Origin: Actinomadura montaniterrae
GTDB lineage: Bacteria; Actinomycetota; Actinomycetes; Streptosporangiales; Streptosporangiaceae
Direction of reading: 5' to 3'
DNA: 56,428 bases
Assembly: GCF_008923365.1 (NCBI RefSeq)
Contig: NZ_WBMR01000042.1
Span: forward strand, 1 to 56,428
The notes under the pieces are model-generated. The model searched no databases and was not told the DNA's origin. It saw only the letters and a program-made list of their open reading frames with translations. The translations under genes and the position numbers were made by a program. Below, piece by piece: positions 15,794 through 23,588 of this stretch (position 1 is its first letter; each line of letters opens with the position of its first letter).

Positions 15794-16969
15794 GTGGGGA
15801 CCGGCATCGGTATCGACGTGGAGAAGGCTCGGGCGGACACACCGGGCTGCGCGCGTGTGGCGCACCTGAACAACGCGGGCGCGGCGCTGCCGCCCGCACC
15901 CGTGATCGAGGCGGTCGCGGAGCACTTCGCGCTGGAGACGACGATCGGCGGCTACGAGGCGGCCGAGCAGAACGCGGACGCCGTCGAGCACTTCTACGGC
16001 GCGGTCGCAGGGCTGATCGGCGCGCGCGCGGACGAGATCGCCTACGTGGAGAACGCGACGCGCGCCTGGGACATGGCCTTCTACGCGATCCCGTTCGCCG
16101 AAGGCGACCGCATCCTCACCACCACCAGCGAGTACTCCAGCAACGCGATCGCCTACCAGCAGGTCGCCGCGGCCAAGGGCGCCCGGGTCGAGGTGATCCC
16201 CGACGACGCGAACGGCACGCTCGCCCTGGACGCGCTCGAAGCCGAACTCGCCAAGGGCGGCGTCCGGCTCGTCTCGCTCAACCACATCCCGACCTACAAC
16301 GGGCTCGTCAACCCGGTCGCGGAGGTCGGGCGGCTCTGCCGCGAGCACGGCGTCCTCTACCTGCTGGACGCGTGCCAGTCCGTCGGGCACCTCGCCCTGG
16401 ACGTCGCCGAGATCGGCTGCGACATGCTGTCCGCGACGGGCCGCAAGTACCTGCGCGGGCCGCGCGGCACCGGGTTCCTGTACGTGCGGCGGGAGATCGT
16501 CCGGACGCTGGAACCGCCGTTCCTCGACCTGACGGCCGCCGAGTGGAAGGCGCCCGACGGCTTCGAGATCCGGGACGACGCGCGCCGCTTCGAGACCTGG
16601 GAGCGGTACGTCGCCGGGCAGATCGGGCTCGCCGCCGCCGCGGACTACGCGTCCGCGCTCGGCATCGCCGCCATCGAGGAGCGCGTCACCGGCCTCGCGG
16701 CGTCACTGCGCCGGATGCTGGCCGGCCGGCCCGGCGTCACGGTCCTCGACCGCGGCGAGCACCCGTCCGGCATCGTCACGTTCACCGTGGACGGCCACGC
16801 CCCGGAGGCGGTCAAGGCGGCGGCGCGGGCCCGCGACGTCAACGTCAGCGTGGCGCAGCCGAGGACCCACGGATACGACCCGCACGGCCTCGACGCGGCC
16901 GTGCGGGCCTCCGTGCACTACTACAACACCGAGGAGGACCTGGAGCGCCTGCTCGCGGCCCTCCCCTAG
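15794..16969 (+). CDS. Class V aminotransferase (PLP-dependent, not a desulfurase)
   Basis: Protein of 391 aa of fold-type I, class V. The PLP Asp is in YLLDACQSVGH, and the Schiff-base Lys in SATGRKYLRGPRGTGFLY (an Arg replaces the usual His before it). The C-terminal region has VHYYNTEEDLERLL and no Cys where cysteine desulfurases carry theirs. It is therefore more like the lyase/epimerase branch (EgtE-like, isopenicillin-epimerase-like) than SufS; the substrate is unknown. GTG 15794 is chosen because GAGGGGGG lies 5 nt upstream; the frame is open from 15746. It runs divergently from the ABC exporter. Confidence 0.8.
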   Translation: MGTGIGIDVEKARADTPGCARVAHLNNAGAALPPAPVIEAVAEHFALETTIGGYEAAEQNADAVEHFYGAVAGLIGARADEIAYVENATRAWDMAFYAIPFAEGDRILTTTSEYSSNAIAYQQVAAAKGARVEVIPDDANGTLALDALEAELAKGGVRLVSLNHIPTYNGLVNPVAEVGRLCREHGVLYLLDACQSVGHLALDVAEIGCDMLSATGRKYLRGPRGTGFLYVRREIVRTLEPPFLDLTAAEWKAPDGFEIRDDARRFETWERYVAGQIGLAAAADYASALGIAAIEERVTGLAASLRRMLAGRPGVTVLDRGEHPSGIVTFTVDGHAPEAVKAAARARDVNVSVAQPRTHGYDPHGLDAAVRASVHYYNTEEDLERLLAALP

Positions 16970-16985
16970 CGCCGGCGCGCCGCCG

Positions 16986-17405
16986 TCAGGTGTTGGGGCG
17001 GGCGGCGCTGATGTCGGCGAGGGCCGACGCGGAGTCCCGCTCGATCGCGAGGTCGCCGATGGAGACGATGCCGACGGGGCGCCCGTCCTCCAGGACGGGC
17101 AGCCGCCGCACGGACCGCTCCCGCATGATCTGCGCGGCCTTGTCGAGCGAGTCGTCCGGCCCGACCGTCGCGGTGACGCTGCTGGCGAGCCCGCCGATCG
17201 TGGCCTGGGCCGGGTCGCCGCCCGCGGCGAGCCCGCGCACCACCAGGTCCCGGTCGGTGACGACGCCCAGCAGGTCGTCGCCCTCGGCGACCAGCACCGT
17301 GCCGATGTCCTCGTCGCGCATCGCCCGCGCCACCGTGACGATGTCGAGTTCCGGGGACACCGACGTCGGCGAACCGGTCATGATGTCGCGGATCTTCGTG
17401 GCCAT
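16986..17405 (-). CDS. Tandem CBS domain protein
   Basis: Protein of 139 aa made of two CBS motifs. CBS1 is ~7-60 (IMTGSPTSVSPELDIVTVARAM, GTVLVAEGDDLLGVVTDRDLV); CBS2 is ~72-125 (VTATVGPDDSLDKAAQIM, VRRLPVLEDGRPVGIVSIGDLA). Paired CBS domains bind adenosyl nucleotides and usually sense energy state. GAGGGG lies upstream of the ATG at 17405. It converges on the aminotransferase gene with a 16-bp gap. No partner domain is fused, so its target is unknown. Confidence 0.88.
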   Translation of the reverse strand: MATKIRDIMTGSPTSVSPELDIVTVARAMRDEDIGTVLVAEGDDLLGVVTDRDLVVRGLAAGGDPAQATIGGLASSVTATVGPDDSLDKAAQIMRERSVRRLPVLEDGRPVGIVSIGDLAIERDSASALADISAARPNT

Positions 17406-17496
17406 TTGCACACACCCCTCGTGGTCGTCCTGCCGGGAGTTTGCGGCCCTACCCGGCAGGACGGCGGGCATTCATGGGGCCCGACGGCGCGTCCCG

Positions 17497-17892
17497 CTAC
17501 CCCCGCCGCGACAGGACGGCCACGGTGGCGATGTAGGCGGCGCCGCCGACCGCGGCGATCACCGCCCACGGCATCCCGTCTCCGCCGCGCGCGAGGTCGA
17601 CGACGAACCCGCCGACGACGAACACCGCCACGAGGTTGAAGGAGATGTGCGAGGCGCGGGCCTGGATGGCGCGCTGCCGCTCGTCGCCGTCCTCGCGGGC
17701 CAGCATCGCGACCGGCTCCCGGCCGCCGAACACCAGCAGCAGCGCCCCGTACGCGACCATGATCGCCAGCATCGCCAGGCCGAGCCCCCAGCGGCCGTTC
17801 AGCCCGGACGCGACGCACATCGCCGCGCCCACCACGACCCCGGTCAGCGGGACGCCCCAGCGCCCCCTGACCCCGTCAGTCGCAGTCGACAT
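17497..17892 (-). CDS. Small four-helix membrane protein
   Basis: Protein of 131 aa with four predicted membrane helices (about 15-31, 37-57, 84-100, 107-125). A charged cytoplasmic loop between helices 2 and 3 reads REDGDERQRAIQARA; this resembles DUF2178-type proteins that sit next to small XRE regulators. Its start lies inside the XRE gene (17-bp overlap), so the two are co-translated. It may be the regulator's target or signal sensor; function unknown. Confidence 0.65.
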   Translation of the reverse strand: MSTATDGVRGRWGVPLTGVVVGAAMCVASGLNGRWGLGLAMLAIMVAYGALLLVFGGREPVAMLAREDGDERQRAIQARASHISFNLVAVFVVGGFVVDLARGGDGMPWAVIAAVGGAAYIATVAVLSRRG

Positions 17893-18073
17893 GGAAGACC
17901 TCCTCGACCGTCCGCTCGAAGTACCGCGCCAGCCGGACGGCCAGCGTCAGGGACGGGCTGTAGCGGCCGGTCTCGATCGCGTTGACCGTCTGCCGCGACA
18001 CGCCCATCGCCACCGCCAGCTCCGCCTGCGAGAGGCCCCCGGAGAGCCTCAGCGCGCGGACATCGTTCCGCAT
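17876..18073 (-). CDS. Small XRE-family regulator (Cro/CI type)
   Basis: Protein of 65 aa that is almost only a helix-turn-helix: LRLSGGLSQAELAVAMGVSRQTVNAIETGRYSPSLTLAVRLARYF. Proteins of this size and pattern (YgzD/YozG-like) bind DNA as dimers. It has no Shine-Dalgarno sequence; the promoter geometry predicts a leaderless mRNA starting at the ATG. Two copies of a 21-bp repeat cover the -35 and -10, so it probably represses itself and the membrane protein behind it. Confidence 0.82.
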   Translation of the reverse strand: MRNDVRALRLSGGLSQAELAVAMGVSRQTVNAIETGRYSPSLTLAVRLARYFERTVEEVFHVDCD

Positions 18074-18123
18074 GTGTCAAGCATGCTTTACATCTCCAAG
18101 CGGTGTCAAGCGTGCTTTACATC
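18074..18123 (-). promoter_or_regulatory. Leaderless xre promoter built from two 21-bp direct repeats
   Basis: Repeats at 18074-18094 and 18103-18123 match in 20 of 21 bases (29-bp period). Each is centred on the near-palindrome AAGCATGCTT or AAGCGTGCTT. On the minus strand the distal repeat supplies -35 TTGACA (18104-18109). The proximal one supplies -10 CATGCT (18080-18085), 18 bp apart and 6 nt before the ATG. The distal repeat also covers the LCP stop codon. Confidence 0.7.
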
Positions 18124-19139
18124 CCTCGGTTCCGGAACGGTGCGAACACCGTCCGCGCCCGCGCCTCGTCGAAGACGAGGCGGTTCGGATCCTCCGGCGC
18201 CGGGCGCACCGGCACCGTCACGAACCGGACGGCACCCGGGTCCAGCTTGCGCAGGCTCCCGGCGAACGCCTCCAGTTCCCCCGGCCCCATCCGCGGGTAC
18301 GTCCGCACCGAACCCGCCACCGCGGCCAGGAACCGCGCCAACCGCACCGGGTCGGCCAGCACCCCGCTCTTCGCCCTGCGGGCCACGGCGGCCATGAACT
18401 GCTGCTGCCGCTTGATCCGGTCCAGGTCCGAGCCGTCGCCCAGCCCGTGCCGGGCCCGCACGAACGCCAGCGCCCCCTCCCCGTTCACGATCTGCCGCCC
18501 CGCGGGCAGCAGCGGCCGCCCCTGCGGATCGAGGATCGTCTTCGGGACGGTGACGGGCACGCCGCCCAGCGCGTTCACGATGCCCTTGAACCCGCGGAAG
18601 TCCATCTCCACCGCTGTGTCGACGGGCACGAGCGTCGCCTTCTCGACGGCCTTGACCAGGCACGGCACCCCGCCGACGCTGTACGCCCCGTTGATCAGCC
18701 CCCGGTACGCCGGGATCGTCTTCCCCTTCGGGGACTTGCACGCCGGGACGTCCACCAGCGAATCGCGCGGGATGCTCACCGCTTCGGCGCGCGCGCGGTC
18801 GGCCGGCAGGTGCACCAGCACGATCGTGTCCGACCTCGCCGGGCCGCCGCCCCTCGCGTCCGACCCCACCAGCAGGATGTTCATCGCCTTCGCGGCGGCC
18901 GGGGTCTTCGCCGCCACCGGCGGCGCGCCGCGCCCGTGCAGCATGAACGCCGGCACCAGGATCGCCGCCGCCGTCACCGCCGCGACCACGCCGAGCAGCG
19001 TCCATCGCCCCCCCGGCAGCCGGAACCCCCGGCGGGCCCGCGCCGCGTCCAGCAGCCGCCCCCGCTGCCGCGCCAGCGTCGCCGGCGGCTCGTCGCCCAG
19101 CTCGCGGCCGAGGTCGCGGAGCAGTTCCAGATCGTCCAC
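18117..19139 (-). CDS. LytR-CpsA-Psr (LCP) family protein with anti-sigma-like N terminus
   Basis: Protein of 340 aa. A cytoplasmic N terminus (1-45: DDLELLRDLGRELGDEPPATLARQ) precedes one helix (~47-67). The extracellular LCP domain starts at MNILLVGSDARGGGPARSDTIVLVHL, with IPRDSLVDVP and LVKAVEKAT as pyrophosphate- and acceptor-binding regions. LCP enzymes attach undecaprenyl-linked glycopolymers to peptidoglycan or arabinogalactan. The N-terminal piece resembles that of CU044_5270-type proteins found behind ECF sigma genes. The GTG at 19139 is 5 nt after GAGGAG; an alternative GTG at 19145 overlaps the sigma stop. Coupling to the sigma factor suggests a regulatory as well as enzymatic role. 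Confidence 0.85.
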   Translation of the reverse strand: MDDLELLRDLGRELGDEPPATLARQRGRLLDAARARRGFRLPGGRWTLLGVVAAVTAAAILVPAFMLHGRGAPPVAAKTPAAAKAMNILLVGSDARGGGPARSDTIVLVHLPADRARAEAVSIPRDSLVDVPACKSPKGKTIPAYRGLINGAYSVGGVPCLVKAVEKATLVPVDTAVEMDFRGFKGIVNALGGVPVTVPKTILDPQGRPLLPAGRQIVNGEGALAFVRARHGLGDGSDLDRIKRQQQFMAAVARRAKSGVLADPVRLARFLAAVAGSVRTYPRMGPGELEAFAGSLRKLDPGAVRFVTVPVRPAPEDPNRLVFDEARARTVFAPFRNRGM

Positions 19140-19141
19140 GG

Positions 19142-19735
19142 TCACTCCTCCTCGTCCATCGGGTTGGTGTCGCCGAGCGCCGAGCGCACCTTGCGCCGCG
19201 CCCGGTTCAGGCGGGACCGGACCGTGCCGACCGGTATCCCGAGGGCGCGCGCGACCTCCTCGTACGCCAGGTCGCCCCACGCCACGAGCAGCAGCACGTC
19301 CAGGTCCCGGCGCGGCAGCCCGGCCAGCGCCTCCGCCAGCGCGGGGCGCGACGCCCACGCCGTCACCCCGGCCGCGACCCGGTCCGCCGGGCCCTCGGCC
19401 GGGCCGTCCACCGGGCTGCGGCGCAGCGCCCGGTACCGCGCCGCCTCCGACCGGTGGTGCCGGGCGACGAGCTTCGTCGCGATCCCGAACAGCCACGGCC
19501 GCGCGTCGCGCTGCGCCAGGTCGTAGCGGTGCCGCTTGCTGAAGGCGACGAGGAACGTCTCACCGACGACGTCCTCGGCCGCCTCCGGCCCCAGCCGGCG
19601 CGACACGTACCGGTAGAGCATGGCGGAGTAACGGTCGAACAACGCGGCGAACGCCTCGGGCTCGTCGAACGACCGCCCGATCAAATCGGCATCGCACGCC
19701 GGAACGGTCGGCGGCGCGGTCATCTCGGACACCAT
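19142..19735 (-). CDS. ECF-family RNA polymerase sigma factor
   Basis: Protein of 197 aa. Region 2 is FAALFDRYSAMLYRYVSRRLGPEAAEDVVGETFLVAF with the -10-binding part RPWLFGIATKLVARHHR. Region 4 is ALAGLPRRDLDVLLLVAWGDLAYEEVARALGIPVGTVRSRLNRARRKVR. It directly precedes the LCP gene, which carries the only candidate membrane-bound regulator. ATG 19735 and ATG 19723 are both possible; neither has a good Shine-Dalgarno sequence. Confidence 0.9.
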   Translation of the reverse strand: MVSEMTAPPTVPACDADLIGRSFDEPEAFAALFDRYSAMLYRYVSRRLGPEAAEDVVGETFLVAFSKRHRYDLAQRDARPWLFGIATKLVARHHRSEAARYRALRRSPVDGPAEGPADRVAAGVTAWASRPALAEALAGLPRRDLDVLLLVAWGDLAYEEVARALGIPVGTVRSRLNRARRKVRSALGDTNPMDEEE

Positions 19736-19980
19736 GGCATGCGGACCCGGCCTTCTGGTGGGGGACAGTGTCAGCGGTGTATCTCCGCAACCGCGCCCCC
19801 GGGTTCACGGGTGTTCGGGGGCTTCGGGCGGGGGCGCGCCATGCCGCCGCAGATCACTGATGCATAACAGAGCGAACCTCGCCGCTAAAGTGGACATCTT
19901 TCAATGTGCACGGGGGATCCACGCCGAAGGACCACCCTCGTCCGCATGCGTGATCACCGAGCCTATGAGGGGGCAGGCCC

Positions 19981-22164
19981 GTGAACGACGTCCCGAAGGA
20001 ACCGGAGCCGGCCGACCGCCCGGAGGACGCCGAACACGAGCCCGGCCGGACCGCCACCGCCGAGTTCCGCATCCCCGCGCCCGCCCCGGCCAAGAACGCC
20101 TCGCTGACCAGGCCCGACATCCGGCGCCCGGCCAAGCCCGCCGAGGACGGCGCCGAGCCGGCGCCCGAGGAGGAAGCGGACGCGCCCGCCCCGGAGGAGG
20201 ACGAGGCTCCCGGGGAGGCGTCCGATCAAGGCGCGCCGTCGGAGGCCGAGAGTACGGACGAAGAAGAAAGTCCCGAAGAGGCGCCGGAAATCGCGGAAGC
20301 GGAAGAAGAAGAACCGGAAACGGAAGCCGCGCAGGGTGCTTCGGAGCAGCGCGCCGCGCCGGCCGAGGCCGGGCATGTGCCGGGGCCGTCCCCTGCTCCG
20401 GCGGACGGCGCCGAGGCCGCCCGGGACACCGTCGACGAGCCGGAGCCTTCGTCGGAGGACGAGCCGGACGGGAGCGCGGCGTCCGAAGAGGACGAGCCGC
20501 GTACCGGCGAGGCGCCGAACACGAACGAGGAGCGGCCCGGCGAGCCGCAGAGCGCTGCGGAGGCGCCGGCGCCCGAGCCGTGGGCGGGGCCTCCGGCCGC
20601 GGTGACGCGGGTCGAGCGGCTGCCCGTCTCCTGGGAGGCGCCCGCGCCGGGACACAACGCCGCGCCGCCCGCTGCGCAGAGGCCCGCCGCGCCGGCGCGG
20701 CCGGGCGGGCAGGAGTGGTGGGAGACGCCGCACCAGGCGCCCGCGTCGGGGGCGTGGGAGGCGCGGCGGCAGGCGCCTGCGGGCGAGTTCCGGCCCGAGT
20801 CCGTCCGCTGGGACGCGGGGCAGCAGGGCGCGGGGCAGCAGGACGCTGGCCAGCAAGGCGCGGGGCAGCAGGGCGCGGCGGTGCCGGTGCGGCCCGGGCA
20901 GAGCGGGCCTTGGGAGGTCGCCGCGCCGCAGGCGCCCGCGCCGCCGCAGCCGATCGCCGAGGCGGAAAGGCGGCCCAAGCGTCGGCGGCTGGCTATCGTG
21001 CTCGTCGCGGCGCTGGTGCTGATCGTGGGCGTGGCGGCCGGGCAGCTGATCCGGCCCGTCCCGGATCCGACGGTGAAGCTGAGCCTGGCGTCCAGCCACG
21101 TGTTCCAGGGCGCGGCGCCCTCTCTGCCGTGGCCGGCGGCGGGCCAGTCGACGGTGTACGTGGACGGGCTGGGGACGATGGGGTCGTCCGGCGGGTCCGC
21201 GCCGACGCCGACGGCGAGCGTCGCGAAGGTGATGACGGCGTACGTGTACCTGCGCGACCATCCGCTGAAGACCGGCGAGGCGGGGCCGGTGCTGACGGTG
21301 TCGCCGCAGGGGGTGGCGGAGATCCCGGCGCGCAAGAAGCGCGGGGAGTCGCTGCTCGGCATCACGGCGGGGCAGCGGCTGACCGAGCGCAAGGCGCTGG
21401 AGGCGCTGCTGATCATCTCGGCGAACGACCTGGCGCACGAGCTGGCGCGCTGGGACTCGGGCGGCGACCAGCCGTTCGTCGCGAAGATGAACGCGGCGGC
21501 GCGGGAGCTCGGGATGACGAGCACCCGCTACACCGACCCGAGCGGCTACGACTCGGGGACGGTCAGCACCGCGGCCGACCAGGTGAAGCTGCTGCGGGCG
21601 GCGATGAAGGTGCCCGCGTTCACGGAGATCGTGAACCGGCGGGCGTACGTGCCGGACGACGGGAGCCCGGCGCGGCCGGGCGGGAACGTGCTGGTCGGGC
21701 AGTACGGGGTGGTCGGCGGGAAGACCGGCTACACCGACGCGGCCGGCGGGAACTTCGTGTTCGCGGCGCGCAAGCGGGTCGGGGGCGTGCCGACGCTGAT
21801 CCTGGGCGCGGTGATGGCGCAGAAGTCGCCGAGCGCGCAGGGGGCCGTGGAGGCGGCCGGGCAGCTCATCCAGGCTGTGGAGGGCGCGCTGACGGCGGCG
21901 ACCCTGGCGCCGAAGGGCGCCAGGGTCGGGGCGGTCGACGACGGGCTCGGCGGGACGACGCCGCTGCGCGCCGCGTCCCCGGTGACCGTCGTGGGGTGGC
22001 CCGGCCTGCGGGTTCCGGTCGGGATCGAGGGCGACCCGCCGCACCAGGGCGGCGCCGGTGAGCGGGTCGGCGAGGTGACGGCGGGTGCCGCGAAGGTGCC
22101 GCTGGTGCTCGGCGCGGAGCTGGACGAGCCGTCGTACCTGAAGCGGCTGATCCGGGTGAACTAG
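19981..22164 (+). CDS. D-alanyl-D-alanine carboxypeptidase (S11) with a ~335-aa acidic cytoplasmic tail
   Basis: Protein of 727 aa. Residues 1-334 are Glu/Asp/Pro/Ala-rich and disordered, with an (AGQQG)4 repeat. One helix (~336-356, LAIVLVAALVLIVGVAAGQLI) follows, then an extracellular S11 penicillin-binding domain with SxxK at 413-416 (SVAK), SxN at 480-482 (SAN) and KTG at 581-583. The enzyme trims D-Ala from peptidoglycan stem peptides. Typical DacC-type enzymes lack the cytoplasmic part, which might contact cytoskeletal or regulatory proteins. The GTG start has GAGGGGGC upstream. Its stop overlaps that of the convergent decarboxylase gene. Confidence 0.88.
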   Translation: MNDVPKEPEPADRPEDAEHEPGRTATAEFRIPAPAPAKNASLTRPDIRRPAKPAEDGAEPAPEEEADAPAPEEDEAPGEASDQGAPSEAESTDEEESPEEAPEIAEAEEEEPETEAAQGASEQRAAPAEAGHVPGPSPAPADGAEAARDTVDEPEPSSEDEPDGSAASEEDEPRTGEAPNTNEERPGEPQSAAEAPAPEPWAGPPAAVTRVERLPVSWEAPAPGHNAAPPAAQRPAAPARPGGQEWWETPHQAPASGAWEARRQAPAGEFRPESVRWDAGQQGAGQQDAGQQGAGQQGAAVPVRPGQSGPWEVAAPQAPAPPQPIAEAERRPKRRRLAIVLVAALVLIVGVAAGQLIRPVPDPTVKLSLASSHVFQGAAPSLPWPAAGQSTVYVDGLGTMGSSGGSAPTPTASVAKVMTAYVYLRDHPLKTGEAGPVLTVSPQGVAEIPARKKRGESLLGITAGQRLTERKALEALLIISANDLAHELARWDSGGDQPFVAKMNAAARELGMTSTRYTDPSGYDSGTVSTAADQVKLLRAAMKVPAFTEIVNRRAYVPDDGSPARPGGNVLVGQYGVVGGKTGYTDAAGGNFVFAARKRVGGVPTLILGAVMAQKSPSAQGAVEAAGQLIQAVEGALTAATLAPKGARVGAVDDGLGGTTPLRAASPVTVVGWPGLRVPVGIEGDPPHQGGAGERVGEVTAGAAKVPLVLGAELDEPSYLKRLIRVN
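20815..20874 (+). repeat. Four tandem 15-bp units encoding AGQQ(G/D)
   Basis: In-frame units at 20815, 20830, 20845 and 20860, encoding AGQQG, AGQQD, AGQQG, AGQQG in the disordered tail of the carboxypeptidase. Likely a length-variable site. Confidence 0.8.
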
Positions 22165-23588
22165 CCGGCGTAGAGGGCGGACAGGAACCGGACGAGGAGG
22201 GCCTCGCGGGTGGCCGGCGGCAGCCCGTTGAGGACGGTGTTGACGACGGCCATCTCGGGGCCGCCGCCGTCGAGGTCGACGCCGACGGCGGCGAGGAGGC
22301 CGGTGAACCCCGCGTCGTCGAGGCTGTCGAGGTCGAGCCCGGCGAGGGCGTCCAGCAGGTCCGCCGGGACGTCGGGCGGTCCGGCGGCGCGGGCGGCCTT
22401 GGCGGCGTCGGCGAGCGCGGACAGCAGCGCGTCGACGTCGCTGACGCCGGTGAGGGTGAAGTGCAGGTTCGGCGGGATGCCCTGGTAGGCGAGCTGCGGC
22501 TGGAAGAACCAGCCGCGGGCGCGGGCCTCGTCGGCGATGGTGAACACGTCGAGGGCGGGGTCGTCGGAGGCGACGGCGACGAGCGGGACGGCGGGGTCGC
22601 CGAGGACGCGGAGGCCGGGGATCTCGGCGACGCCCGCGATGAACCGTTCGGCGGTGTCCATGGCGGTGGCGGCGAGGTCGCGGTAGCCCTGCGCGCCGAC
22701 GGCGTTGAGGGTGGCCCAGGCGGCGCCGAGCGGGCCCGCGCTTTTGCTGCTCTGGACGCCGGCGTTGATGACGGTGTAGCCGGGCCATTCGGCGGACGCG
22801 AAGTAGGCGGCGCGGCGGACGGACTCGTCGGCGAACAGCACGACGGACGCCCCCTTGGGCGCGTACCCGTACTTGTGCAGGTCGCAGGAGATGGACGTGA
22901 CGCCGGGGACGGACAGGTCGAACGGCGGGACGGGGCGTCCGAGGTCGCGGAGCCAGGGCAGCACCCAGCCGCCGACGCAGGCGTCGACGTGGCAGAGCAC
23001 CCCGGCGGACGCGGCGATGGCGGCGATCTCCTCGATCGGGTCCATGACGCCCTGCGGGTAGGACGGCGCGGACGCGACGACGAGGACGGTGTCGGGCGTG
23101 ATCGCGGCGGCGACAGCGGAGGGGTCGGCGCGGAAGGCGGCGTCCACCGGGATGTGGTCGACGTCGAGGCCGAGGTAGTGGGCGGCCTTGTGGAACGCGG
23201 GGTGCGCGGTTGCCGGCAGGACGATCCGGGGGCGTCCGGCGACGGGCCGGGCGTCGCGGGCGCCCTTCACCGCCAGCATGATCGATTCGGTGCCGCCGCT
23301 GGTGAAGATCCCGGTGCCGCCGCCGAGCTTGGCCGCGACGGCGGAGACGATGCGGCGCTCCAGCGCGACGATGCTGGGGAACGCGGTCGGGTCGAGGCAG
23401 TTGACCTCGAGCATCTCCTGGAAGGCGGTGGCGGCGAGGTCGTGCACGGCCTCGCGTCCGGTGTCGTAGACGTAGGCGGTGACGTGGCCGCCGCGCACGG
23501 GCAGGTCGGCGTCGCGGAGCCGGGCGAGCTCGGCGAGCAGGTCGGCGGCCGGGCGGCCGTGCTCGGGCAGAGCGGTCTCAGACGGCAT
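22161..23588 (-). CDS. PLP-dependent decarboxylase / sphingosine-1-phosphate-lyase-like enzyme
   Basis: Protein of 475 aa of the group II decarboxylase fold. FTSGGTESIMLAVKGARD binds the PLP phosphate, ATAHPAFHKAAHYLG stacks the ring, CHVDACVGGWVLPW holds the PLP Asp, and SISCDLHKYGYAPKGASVVLF holds the Schiff-base Lys in the HKYG form typical of S1P lyase and related enzymes. It could decarboxylate an amino acid or cleave an amino-alcohol phosphate. A ~90-residue helical extension follows the core. Its ATG lies inside the end of the MFS gene (11-bp overlap), so transporter and enzyme are co-made. Confidence 0.82.
   Translation of the reverse strand: MPSETALPEHGRPAADLLAELARLRDADLPVRGGHVTAYVYDTGREAVHDLAATAFQEMLEVNCLDPTAFPSIVALERRIVSAVAAKLGGGTGIFTSGGTESIMLAVKGARDARPVAGRPRIVLPATAHPAFHKAAHYLGLDVDHIPVDAAFRADPSAVAAAITPDTVLVVASAPSYPQGVMDPIEEIAAIAASAGVLCHVDACVGGWVLPWLRDLGRPVPPFDLSVPGVTSISCDLHKYGYAPKGASVVLFADESVRRAAYFASAEWPGYTVINAGVQSSKSAGPLGAAWATLNAVGAQGYRDLAATAMDTAERFIAGVAEIPGLRVLGDPAVPLVAVASDDPALDVFTIADEARARGWFFQPQLAYQGIPPNLHFTLTGVSDVDALLSALADAAKAARAAGPPDVPADLLDALAGLDLDSLDDAGFTGLLAAVGVDLDGGGPEMAVVNTVLNGLPPATREALLVRFLSALYAG

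Noticed and set aside
16096..16106. CGCC-GAA-GGCG hairpin identical to one arm of the cloverleaf
   Set aside because: It lies in the aminotransferase coding frame as ordinary codons and has no surrounding stems; chance in GC-rich sequence.
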